Assembly (NCBI RefSeq): GCF_001263205.1
Contig: NZ_CP012333.1
Span: forward strand, 1,116,001 to 1,180,000
Length of the DNA stretch: 64,000 nt
Direction: 5' to 3'
From: Labilithrix luteola
Lineage (GTDB): Bacteria > Myxococcota_A > Polyangia > Polyangiales > Polyangiaceae
Part shown: in pieces, positions 17,729-25,252 of the stretch
Numbering within the stretch: position 1 is the first letter of the stretch
Layout of the letters: every line of letters begins with the position of its first letter
The notes under the pieces: model-generated
The model's input: only the letters and a program-made list of their open reading frames with translations
What the model was told of the DNA's origin: nothing
The model's database searches: none
Translations under genes and position numbers: made by a program

Positions 17729-17745
17729 CGAGCGGCCCTCGGGGG

Positions 17746-18468
17746 TCAGTGGGCGAGCGCGTGGTCCGGATAGCGGCGTCGCAAGACGCGCTCGGCTTCC
17801 GCTGCGGCCTCGTCACGACCGAGGCCCCGCAGCGCTCGAACCTCGAGGCCTAGCTCCTCGGGTTCGAGCACGCGCGACGACAGACGACGGGTGGCCTCGA
17901 CGAGCGCGAGCGCCCTCGCCGGTTGGCCGATCACGATCGCGGCTCGTGCCTCGGTGACGAGACGCGCTTCCTCGTCGAGCTCGCTGGCCGCGGAGTTGTC
18001 CGACGTGCCGGCCCCGCTCGGATGCACGTTCTCCTTTGCGCGTGCGCGCGTCGGGTCACTCTCGCGAGTGGGCGAGCGGTCGTCGTCGCGCACGCTGGCT
18101 TCGTCCTTCTTTCGCGCCACCGTCCCCGCGGGGCGCGCGCCGGCGGCCACTTCTCGGACCACGGCACGTGCCACCGGCCTGCTCGGTCGCTCGTCGATCG
18201 TGCCCGGCACCGTCATCGCAACGATGGTCACGACGACGCCGAGCGCCGTGCAGACCGCGCCGATGGCGCCGCCCGCAGCGAGCAGCTTCATGCCCGAGGG
18301 CGCGGCGACGCTCACCGCCGCCTTCATCGCGGCCGCGCCGGTTCCCGCGGCGGCCACGCGCGTCGCGTCTTCCAGGCGCTCCCAGATGCCGTCGTGCGTA
18401 CTCGCTGACGGAGCGTCCTCGCGAGCGGCTGCGAAGAGGGCTTGCATGTTCGAACGCGCGGCGCTCAT
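17746..18468 (-). CDS. Probable membrane-bound partner of the ECF sigma factor
   Basis: This 240-residue protein has a cytoplasmic N-terminus, one hydrophobic segment (about 60-87), a Pro/Arg/Asp-rich linker and a helical C-terminal region with TPR-like repeats. Its start overlaps the ECF sigma stop (ATGA), the usual place for an anti-sigma factor, but no zinc anti-sigma motif (HxxxCxxC) is present. It most likely binds or tethers the sigma factor. This rests on gene order and topology alone. Confidence 0.6.
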   Translation of the reverse strand: MSAARSNMQALFAAAREDAPSASTHDGIWERLEDATRVAAAGTGAAAMKAAVSVAAPSGMKLLAAGGAIGAVCTALGVVVTIVAMTVPGTIDERPSRPVARAVVREVAAGARPAGTVARKKDEASVRDDDRSPTRESDPTRARAKENVHPSGAGTSDNSAASELDEEARLVTEARAAIVIGQPARALALVEATRRLSSRVLEPEELGLEVRALRGLGRDEAAAEAERVLRRRYPDHALAH

Positions 18469-19148
18469 TCGGTCACCTCCTGCGAGGTCAGCGCCCCGAC
18501 GGCTCGCTCGAGGAGCATCCTTGCCGCTCGCAATCGCGAGTAGACCGTGTTGATCGGAATCTCGAGCGTGCGCGCGATCTCCGGCGCCGTCATCTGCTCG
18601 ATCTCGTGGAGCACGAGGACGGCGCGACGGTCGATGTCGATCGTCGCGAGCGCTCGATCGAGCAACTCGAGCGACTGGCGATGCGCGATCGCCTCGGCCT
18701 GCGGAGGTTCGACGGACTGGCGCTCTTCGGCCAGGCCCCCGTCAGGGTCGACGGGATGGCGACGTTGGTGGCGCCGCGCGTCCGCCGCGACCCTCAAGCA
18801 GATCTGGAAGAGCCACGCACGCGGACCATGACCGCGATCGGCGAACTCCGCCCAACGACGATGGGCGACAACGAAGACCTCCTGGACCTTGTCTTCCACA
18901 TCACGTTCGGAGACACCGAGGCGCCTCAAATTTCGCCACACGAACGAAGCATGAGCTTCGTAAAGAGCCCTGAAGGCCATCTCTCGATCACGTGGAACCA
19001 CGAGCGACGACCGCGGTACCCCCTCGATGGTTTTGATCCCACTTCGCGGAGGCTCGGGGATAGCCGCTCCGCCGATGTCTTCGAGTTCGATGACGTCCTC
19101 TTCAAGAAGGTCCGGAACGAGGACGATGGCGGCATAGGCAGCGCTCAT
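18465..19148 (-). CDS. ECF-family RNA polymerase sigma factor
   Basis: This 227-residue sigma-70 family protein has region 2 at about 57-128 (RALYEAHASFVWRNLRRLG, DVEDKVQEVFVVAHRRW) and region 4 at about 160-214. The helix-turn-helix there reads MTAPEIARTLEIPINTVYSRL. An acidic extension of about 50 residues precedes region 2 and is unusual for ECF factors. The ATG at 19148 is chosen because it overlaps the upstream stop (ATGA). The gene is the middle one of a three-gene minus-strand operon, so it may respond to an envelope signal passed by its neighbours. Confidence 0.88.
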   Translation of the reverse strand: MSAAYAAIVLVPDLLEEDVIELEDIGGAAIPEPPRSGIKTIEGVPRSSLVVPRDREMAFRALYEAHASFVWRNLRRLGVSERDVEDKVQEVFVVAHRRWAEFADRGHGPRAWLFQICLRVAADARRHQRRHPVDPDGGLAEERQSVEPPQAEAIAHRQSLELLDRALATIDIDRRAVLVLHEIEQMTAPEIARTLEIPINTVYSRLRAARMLLERAVGALTSQEVTE

Positions 19149-20065
19149 TGAAACCTCATCGACAAACCGACCTCCCCCGTCATCGCGAGCAGCGACGGCG
19201 TGGGCGCCTGTGACGAGCCGCTGGGCCTGATCCAATTCAGACCAGAGACACCACGCAGCTCGAGAGCGATCCCGTAAGCAAGCTCGCCGCGAAGGATGAC
19301 CGATGGGCCCGTGCTCATGCGCGCCGAGAGCTCGTCGCCTTGCGACGCAACGCCCCCGTCGACACCGCCACAAAGATCGAATTCGAGACCGCGACGCTCG
19401 ATGTAATTGCCGGGAATTCTCCAGCAGAGGTCGACGCGCGCGCCGAAGTAGCGCCCGAATGCGAGCCCGGGACGCAGGTGCCACGACCGCGAAACCTTCA
19501 CGCTGACGAACGGGGCGACGCCCGCGACGCCATACCGAGCCGGCCCTTCGGTGCGGAAGAACGCCGTCGCGCCGATGTCGACCGTGCGTTGTTTCGGTGT
19601 CGAAGACGTGGAGTCACCCTCGAGCGGCGGGAAGGAGTCCACGCTGCCGGCATCGACACGCGACGACGTCGCGATCTTGGGCACCGACGGCACGGCCGGT
19701 GGGGGTTCAGCAGGCGGCTCGTCCGTTCGATCGATCTCGTCATCAAGGACGAGCGACGCCCACGCTCCCACGGCGCGTGCGAGCGGGACGCAGGTGCGTG
19801 CCGAGCGGTCCGTCACCGTACGTTGGGCGACGACGGCGCCCGCGTCGTCGACGATCATCGCCGATGCCGCCAAGCCATCGCTTCGCGAGACACGCATCGT
19901 GACGGTCCAGTGAGGGCGTACATCGCCTCCACCCGCGCGTGAACGACGTGGGGCCCGCGCGGCCGCCAGCACTTCGAACAGCGCACGCCGTGCCTGCTCG
20001 GCGTCGGAGCATGCCCCTCGAGCCTCGACCACGGATTCGATCGCGACCGCGTCCATCCAACTCAC
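19145..20065 (-). CDS. Unknown probable envelope beta-rich protein
   Basis: The family was not recognised. The 306-residue protein has an N-terminal segment (AIESVVEARGACSDAEQARRALFEVL) of a kind common in myxobacterial envelope proteins. An Asp/Pro-rich linker (about 115-160) follows, then alternating hydrophobic strands to the end with a terminal Phe-Gln, suggesting a small outer-membrane barrel. No signal peptide is visible: the frame begins at GTG 20065 (or ATG 20056) directly with the conserved segment, and a stop lies 18 bases upstream of the GTG. The true N-terminus may be lost or differently encoded. Its stop overlaps the sigma factor start. Confidence 0.62.
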   Translation of the reverse strand: MSWMDAVAIESVVEARGACSDAEQARRALFEVLAAARAPRRSRAGGGDVRPHWTVTMRVSRSDGLAASAMIVDDAGAVVAQRTVTDRSARTCVPLARAVGAWASLVLDDEIDRTDEPPAEPPPAVPSVPKIATSSRVDAGSVDSFPPLEGDSTSSTPKQRTVDIGATAFFRTEGPARYGVAGVAPFVSVKVSRSWHLRPGLAFGRYFGARVDLCWRIPGNYIERRGLEFDLCGGVDGGVASQGDELSARMSTGPSVILRGELAYGIALELRGVSGLNWIRPSGSSQAPTPSLLAMTGEVGLSMRFQ

Positions 20066-20453
20066 AGGGGTTCCAATGGCCGCTCACGGTCGTCTCCATC
20101 GCGTTTCACCAAAAATTTCCCTGAGGGCGGAAAGCAGCTGGTGGATCTTCGACTTGCCACCTCGAGTCCATGATCCACCGGTTCACGGGGTGCACCTCCC
20201 CATGCATGTAGGCCGGTGCCCTCGACGGCAGATTCGCCTGCTGAAACGGCGTGTGCAGAAAGTTTCAAGCGCTGAGGATCGGGATCCTCACGCCACCCTC
20301 ATTTCGGCGCTCTTGCCGTTCCTCCGCGTGCGTGGGCGAGACCCGATCCAGCACTACGTTTTTGACTACATTCACTCTATTTTTACGGCCTTTTTGTCCA
20401 CATTTGGCGTGGCCTCGATCCTGCTTTTGCAGGGGTCGGCACAAGGAAAAGAC
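20066..20453. other. 388-bp divergent intergenic region
   Basis: This gap separates the minus-strand sigma operon from the plus-strand cytochrome-like cluster. It contains an 18-bp dyad (20273-20290) and a T-rich, low-GC stretch (about 20358-20402) that stands out from the surrounding DNA. No convincing open frame with a ribosome binding site was found, and no promoter pair could be fixed, although TTGACT occurs at 20362-20367. Confidence 0.6.
20273..20290. promoter_or_regulatory. Operator-like dyad TGAGGATC-GG-GATCCTCA
   Basis: Two perfect 8-base arms flank a GG centre. It lies between divergent promoters, about 165 bases before the cytochrome-like lipoprotein start. Binding by a dimeric regulator is an inference. 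Confidence 0.4.
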
Positions 20454-21662
20454 ATGGTGAAAATCCGCGTCTCGACACTGACTCTTGGACTGGCGGTAGC
20501 GCTCTTGGGGACGCTCGTTCTCGCGTGCTCGGACGATGCAGCCGACAAGTTGTCGGGTCGCGCCACGCCGGGCGGTCGCGGAAACGGAGGCAATGGCACC
20601 AGCGGGACTGGCTCATCCGGAGATCCCGGAGGCGTGAACGGCAGCGGCCTCTCTCCCGAAGAGACGCTCTTCCGCGCGCTCGAGACTGACCTCAGCAAGA
20701 AGTGTGGTGGCGTTTGTCATACAGACGGCACCTTCACGCCCACTCCGCCGAAGTTCCTCGAGGGCCCGGACGCGTACAAGTCGATCAAGGCTCACCCCGG
20801 CATCGTCACACGCGACGTGTACCAGAGCGCGCTGCTCACCAAGGGGCCCCACGCCGGTCCGGCCGTCAGCGCCGATCCGGACTTCGAGAAGAAGGTCATC
20901 GCGTGGCTCGAAGCCGAGTCGCTCGCGATTCAGTCGCAGAAGCTGCCCTCGACCGACCCGGTCACGGTCACCCAGGGCGCCAACGACATCGACCTCTCGA
21001 AGGCTTGCGTGAGCGGGCTCGCGGGCGTCCACCTCAAGTTCCAGGCGTCGCTCGTGGGCGGAATGCTGGCGCTCGAGCAGATGACCATCGTGGCGCCGGC
21101 CGGTACCGACGTGCACATCTACAAGCCGAAGTTCGTCAAGATCCTCGCGACGCCGAAGGCAGACGGCAGCACGGACGTCTACGACCCGGCCGACAGCTTC
21201 TCCAACACGGACCAGACGGTGCCCGGCGGTCAGGAGACTGGTTTCGCCACCGGCTCGGTCCTCTTCAGCGGCGATGGCTTCCGTCCTTTCGACATGGCGA
21301 CAGAAAAGATCCGGATCGAGTTCGAGAAGCTCGAGCCGGGCAAGGTCGCCGTCCTGCAGGGCGCGGACACCTGCAAGAACCCGGCGGGCTTCGCGGCCAA
21401 CGTCCTTCCCGCGATGAAGGGCGGAGGCGGCTTCAATCTCAATTGCTCCGGCTGTCACGGCAACGGGCTCGCGAACTTGTCGCTCAACAGCAACGACAAC
21501 GCCCTCGTCTGCAACCAGGTCCTGGCGAAGATGACGAAGGGCAACATCGGCGGAAGTCTCATCGTGACGAAGGTCACGAACGGCCCTCACCAGGGCGGAA
21601 TCATCACCGACAAGACCGGCTGGCAGAGCCTCTTCACCAACAACGCAGCCGTATTTTTCTGA
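20454..21662 (+). CDS. Cytochrome c-like lipoprotein
   Basis: This 402-residue exported lipoprotein (lipobox LVLAC, then a Gly/Asn/Ser-rich linker) has two haem-type motifs. One is Cys84-x3-Cys88-His89 (unusual CX3CH spacing) and the other is Cys331-x2-Cys334-His335 (standard CXXCH). Between them is a beta-rich region of about 200 residues. The ATG has AAGGA seven bases upstream; frame further upstream is non-coding. It is the first gene of four exported-protein genes. A redox or electron-carrier role in the envelope is likely, but haem binding is not proven. Confidence 0.75.
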   Translation: MVKIRVSTLTLGLAVALLGTLVLACSDDAADKLSGRATPGGRGNGGNGTSGTGSSGDPGGVNGSGLSPEETLFRALETDLSKKCGGVCHTDGTFTPTPPKFLEGPDAYKSIKAHPGIVTRDVYQSALLTKGPHAGPAVSADPDFEKKVIAWLEAESLAIQSQKLPSTDPVTVTQGANDIDLSKACVSGLAGVHLKFQASLVGGMLALEQMTIVAPAGTDVHIYKPKFVKILATPKADGSTDVYDPADSFSNTDQTVPGGQETGFATGSVLFSGDGFRPFDMATEKIRIEFEKLEPGKVAVLQGADTCKNPAGFAANVLPAMKGGGGFNLNCSGCHGNGLANLSLNSNDNALVCNQVLAKMTKGNIGGSLIVTKVTNGPHQGGIITDKTGWQSLFTNNAAVFF

Positions 21663-21749
21663 TTCCGCAGCGCGTGGTCGCCGACAAGTTCGGCTGGCGC
21701 GAGCGTTGCTAAAGCTCAGTTCCTCGTGACGAAGAAAGGTAGGGAGACG

Positions 21750-23027
21750 ATGCGACGAGGCAATCTACGAAAGCCTGTGCGAGCGCTGATGGCGCTCGGC
21801 ATCCTTGTCTCGCAAATCGCCCTCTCGGCCTGTGGCAGCGCGGAAGATCCGAACAGCACCACGGGCGGCCCCAACTCGGGCACGGGCTCGAGCGGCAACG
21901 GCAACGGCAACGGCAACGGCGGAACGGGCGACGGCACCGGGTCGACGGCGAAGACGCCCGACGAGCAGATCAAGCAGATCCTCGACGCGCGCAAGGCGGA
22001 CTACGGCGAGGCTCTTCGCACGGCGAGCCTCAAGCTTCGCGACGAGCTTCCGACGCTCGACGAGATCAATCAGATCGCGAACGCAACGGACGACAACGCG
22101 AAGAAGGCGGCTTACGAGAAGCTCGTCGATACCATGATCGACAGCCCGCAGTTCGCGTCAACGATGGTGAAGTTCTGGAAGGACACCTTCCGCACGGGTC
22201 AGGTCGGTCAGATCCAGCAGGGCATGCCCGACAAGAGCACGGCGGCGAACTTCGCCGCGCAGCTCACGGTGGCCGGACGCCCCTACACCGATCTCTTCAC
22301 CGCCTCCTCGAACACCTGCCCGACCTTCGATGCCGCCACGGGAACGTTCACCGACGGCTCGTGCGACACCACACCGACCGCAGGCGTGCTCACCGACCCG
22401 GGCATCCTCGCTCAGTACTTCGCCAACATGGCCTTCCGCCGCGTTCGCTTCATCCAGGAGACCTTCGCGTGCAGCAAGCACCCCACGGAGTTTTCCTCGA
22501 CGCCCGTGGCCATGGGCAATGGCACGTACACGGGTCCCTACGACTTCAAGAGCATCACCGGCAAGGTGACCGTCAAGGACGCGCGCATCGACTTCCAGGA
22601 CACCTCCGCGGTCATCTGCGCGAACTGCCACGTCACGCTTAATCACGCGGCGCCGCTCTTCACGAAGTACGACGACAAGGGCGTTCTGCAGGGTACCGAG
22701 CAGGTCAAGGTGCCTGTCCCCGGCGAGCCTGCGGCCAAGCTCGGCGACTACCTCGCCTCGGGTGAACCGTTGGCCTGGCGCATGGGAAAGAACGCGACGG
22801 ACATCCCGAGCTTCGGCCAACAGATGGCGGCCGACCCCGACGTCGCGCGCTGCGCCGTCAACCGCATCTGGAACTACGCCATGTCGCGCGGCGACATCGT
22901 CAACGACCTCGCGACCGTTCCGAACCAGGTCACCGACCCGTTCGTGCAGGCCTTCACGGCGAACGGCATGAAGCTCAAAGAAACCATTCGCGCCATCTTC
23001 AAGGCCGAAGACTTCGTGAAGTTCTGA
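21750..23027 (+). CDS. DUF1549/DUF1553-like lipoprotein with one CXXCH
   Basis: This is a 425-residue lipoprotein (lipobox LSAC, then a Gly/Asn-rich linker). The first half carries a DUF1549-like pattern: LPTLDEINQ, then KLVDTMIDSPQF and FWKDTFR. The C-terminal 70 residues (VARCAVNRIWNYAMSRGDIV... LKETIRAIFKAEDF) resemble the DUF1553 end. A single CXXCH (Cys290-Cys293-His294) lies between. This arrangement matches, in reduced form, the planctomycete PSD1 cytochrome proteins. The ATG at 21750 is preferred over GTG 21726 because it starts the signal peptide directly. Confidence 0.65.
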   Translation: MRRGNLRKPVRALMALGILVSQIALSACGSAEDPNSTTGGPNSGTGSSGNGNGNGNGGTGDGTGSTAKTPDEQIKQILDARKADYGEALRTASLKLRDELPTLDEINQIANATDDNAKKAAYEKLVDTMIDSPQFASTMVKFWKDTFRTGQVGQIQQGMPDKSTAANFAAQLTVAGRPYTDLFTASSNTCPTFDAATGTFTDGSCDTTPTAGVLTDPGILAQYFANMAFRRVRFIQETFACSKHPTEFSSTPVAMGNGTYTGPYDFKSITGKVTVKDARIDFQDTSAVICANCHVTLNHAAPLFTKYDDKGVLQGTEQVKVPVPGEPAAKLGDYLASGEPLAWRMGKNATDIPSFGQQMAADPDVARCAVNRIWNYAMSRGDIVNDLATVPNQVTDPFVQAFTANGMKLKETIRAIFKAEDFVKF

Positions 23028-23050
23028 GCAGGGAAGGGAGAAAGACCACC

Positions 23051-23749
23051 ATGAAGCGCATCGCTCTCGCCCTGATCGGAGTCGCCGCTCTCGCGCTTTC
23101 GGCGTGCGACGGCACCTCGGACACGCTCACCGACGGCCGTGACGGCGTCGATGGTCAGAACTCGGGCTCGGGTTCGACCGCCGGCGGTGAAGACACGACC
23201 TTCAACCACTCGAACAACCCCGGCGGTGCGGATCCCCAGGCGACCGAGCAGCCGGCGGAGCCCGCCCAGATAAAGATGGTCGGGTCGCCCGAGGTCACGT
23301 CGCGGCTCCACGGCTGCGGCAAGCTCTCGGTGGCGTCGATCGCTAACCTCATCACCTCGCGCGGCCTCACCGGCGGCCAGCCGCAAGGCACGCAGAGTGC
23401 CCAGCAGATCTTCAATGCCTCGGGCGCCGCGCTCGGAGCCGCGAACTACAACGGCCGCGTGCCGGAGGCGCCGTTCGCGTCGACGTCCGCGATGGCGAAG
23501 CTCTTCGACATCTTCGCGATGGGCTCGTACGCCGCCGTCGGCAACAACTACAACGCCCCCGCGTGTCCCAACACGAAGATCCTCGGGGCGGACGGCAAGT
23601 TCACGAAGGACGGCCTGACCTGCCTGCTCGGCAAGCCTGCACGTGACGAGCACGTTGCCATTGCGAACGACGCGATCGCGCAGAACGGCACCGACGGTGC
23701 GAAGATCGCCATTGCAGCGCTGCTCGCGGCCGCGCACACCTGCCAATAA
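23051..23749 (+). CDS. Small lipoprotein of the cytochrome-like cluster
   Basis: This 232-residue protein starts with a clear lipoprotein signal (MKRIALALIGVAALALSAC) and a polar, Gly-rich linker. A helical domain follows with four cysteines outside the lipobox (LHGCGKL, APACPN, LTCLLG, HTCQ) that could form two disulfides. No haem motif is present and no family was recognised. It lies between the DUF1549-like gene and the Tat-signal gene with short gaps (23 and 11 bases), so it is probably translated from the same transcript. Confidence 0.68.
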   Translation: MKRIALALIGVAALALSACDGTSDTLTDGRDGVDGQNSGSGSTAGGEDTTFNHSNNPGGADPQATEQPAEPAQIKMVGSPEVTSRLHGCGKLSVASIANLITSRGLTGGQPQGTQSAQQIFNASGAALGAANYNGRVPEAPFASTSAMAKLFDIFAMGSYAAVGNNYNAPACPNTKILGADGKFTKDGLTCLLGKPARDEHVAIANDAIAQNGTDGAKIAIAALLAAAHTCQ

Positions 23750-23760
23750 GGAGTTCTGTC

Positions 23761-25149
23761 ATGATCGATGAGCGATTGAAGGAGCTCCGTGGTCAGAGCC
23801 GCCGTAACTTCCTCCGGTGGGGAGCCACCGTTGCCGCGTGCCTCGGTCTCGAGCGCTCGCGCTTCCTGAACGTCATCAATGACACCGCAGGAAGCGCCGC
23901 CGCCGATACCGCAGCGTGCGCCTCGACGCGCCGTCACATCCACTTCCGCGATGGCGGCGGTGGTCTCTCGAACTGGACGCTCATCTGGCCGTTCCCGAAG
24001 GTCATCTCCTCGACCAACGGGAACTACTCGCACTACGCGCTCGGCAAGGGCGTCGCGGCGACGGGCTACGACAAGCCGTTCATGTACGGACCGGACTCTC
24101 CGTGGCAGGCCGGTCCCTGGAAGATCTCGGCGTTCGTCGCCGGTAACAACGAGACGCACACGAACACGCCCACGTCGGCGTCGTCGCTCGGCGGCAACAC
24201 CCTTCTCGCGGCCGCCGCAGCCATCCAGCAGGCGAACCCCACGCTGCTCCCCGTCCTCACCGTCGGCGGCATCCAGTTCGGAACGGCACCGGGCGCTCCA
24301 GCAGCCGCCGCGGTCGGTGCGTCGAACCAGCTCGTCGATCTCTTCAACAGCGCCGCCTCCCGCACGCTCCTGCAGACGCCCGAGAATGGCAAGCTCTCGG
24401 AGTCCTACTACAAGGCCTTCCTCGGCCTGAACGGAGCGGCAGGCCGCAACACGACCGCGAGGCAGTACGGCGTGGGCAAGGTCTCGATGAACCTGCTCTC
24501 GCAGAACCTCGCGTCGAAGCTCACGCCGACGGCAGCCGACGAGGCGCTCTTCGGCATCGCCACCGGCACCCCGGGTTCGGTGACGAGTGCAGCACGTGCG
24601 CTCATCACCACGGTGAAGGCGTTCTCCCTCGGTCTCACGTCGATGATGGCGTACGCCGGTCCCTTCCGCGACGACCCGCACGGGCTCTTTGCCGGTGGCG
24701 ACGCCCAGGCTCAGACCAAGGCCCAGGCGCTCGGCAAGATGATGCAAGGTCTCTACGACCTCGCGAAGTCCATCCAGGACCCGTCCTGCTCCTCCAAGAC
24801 GCTCGCGGACAGCATCGTGCTGTCGGTCGACGGCGACACGTTCAAGGAGCCGTTCAACCGCGATGGTTGGGGCGACGGAACCCCGCAGGGTTCGAACATG
24901 CTCTACGTCATGGGCAACGGCTACGTGAAGACGGGCCTGTTCGGAGATATGGCGCCTGGTGCCGCACAAGCGTGGGACCCGGCGACCGGCGAGGTCGCGG
25001 GTTCGTACCAAGGCAAGGGCGGCGCGCTCGGCCAATCTGCCGCAGCTGCCGTTCTCTACGCTGTATCGAAGGGCGATATGCGCCGCGTCCGTGATTTCTA
25101 TACGGGCGCCGCGATCGATGGCGTCATCAACTTGAACGTCACGGGCTGA
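23761..25149 (+). CDS. Tat-exported protein, DUF1501-like by context
   Basis: This 462-residue protein has a twin-arginine signal (SRRNFLRWGATVAACLGLERSR), so it should be exported folded. The body is Gly/Ala/Ser-rich with conserved-looking runs (HIHFRDGGGGLSNW, SMMAYAGPFRDDPHGLF, SIVLSVDGDTFKEPF). In planctomycetes and related bacteria DUF1549/DUF1553 genes are typically paired with a Tat-signal DUF1501 gene. The same position here suggests a relative, but sequence identity to DUF1501 was not confirmed by eye. A strong terminator follows 24 bases after the stop. Confidence 0.62.
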   Translation: MIDERLKELRGQSRRNFLRWGATVAACLGLERSRFLNVINDTAGSAAADTAACASTRRHIHFRDGGGGLSNWTLIWPFPKVISSTNGNYSHYALGKGVAATGYDKPFMYGPDSPWQAGPWKISAFVAGNNETHTNTPTSASSLGGNTLLAAAAAIQQANPTLLPVLTVGGIQFGTAPGAPAAAAVGASNQLVDLFNSAASRTLLQTPENGKLSESYYKAFLGLNGAAGRNTTARQYGVGKVSMNLLSQNLASKLTPTAADEALFGIATGTPGSVTSAARALITTVKAFSLGLTSMMAYAGPFRDDPHGLFAGGDAQAQTKAQALGKMMQGLYDLAKSIQDPSCSSKTLADSIVLSVDGDTFKEPFNRDGWGDGTPQGSNMLYVMGNGYVKTGLFGDMAPGAAQAWDPATGEVAGSYQGKGGALGQSAAAAVLYAVSKGDMRRVRDFYTGAAIDGVINLNVTG

Positions 25150-25173
25150 TCGAGACAATCCGAACGGTTATGT

Positions 25174-25212
25174 GATCCCCTGCCTCGAACACGAGGTGGG
25201 GGATCGCTTTTT
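25174..25212 (+). terminator. Strong Rho-independent terminator
   Basis: A 14-bp stem (GATCCCC-TG-CCTCG paired with CGAGG-TG-GGGGATC, including two GT pairs) has an AACA loop at 25188-25191. Five T residues follow at 25208-25212. It ends the four-gene exported-protein cluster. Confidence 0.9.
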
Positions 25213-25252
25213 AAGGTCGCTGTGCGTCGCATGGCTGCAAAGAGGGTGCTAC

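Noticed and set aside
18036..19151. Plus-strand frame opposite the sigma operon
   Set aside because: Arg-rich antisense product; the minus strand encodes sigma regions 2 and 4.
25172..25252. Earlier GTG start for the hybrid kinase
   Set aside because: It would begin inside the terminator stem and add residues with no domain; GTG 25253 has a proper ribosome binding site.
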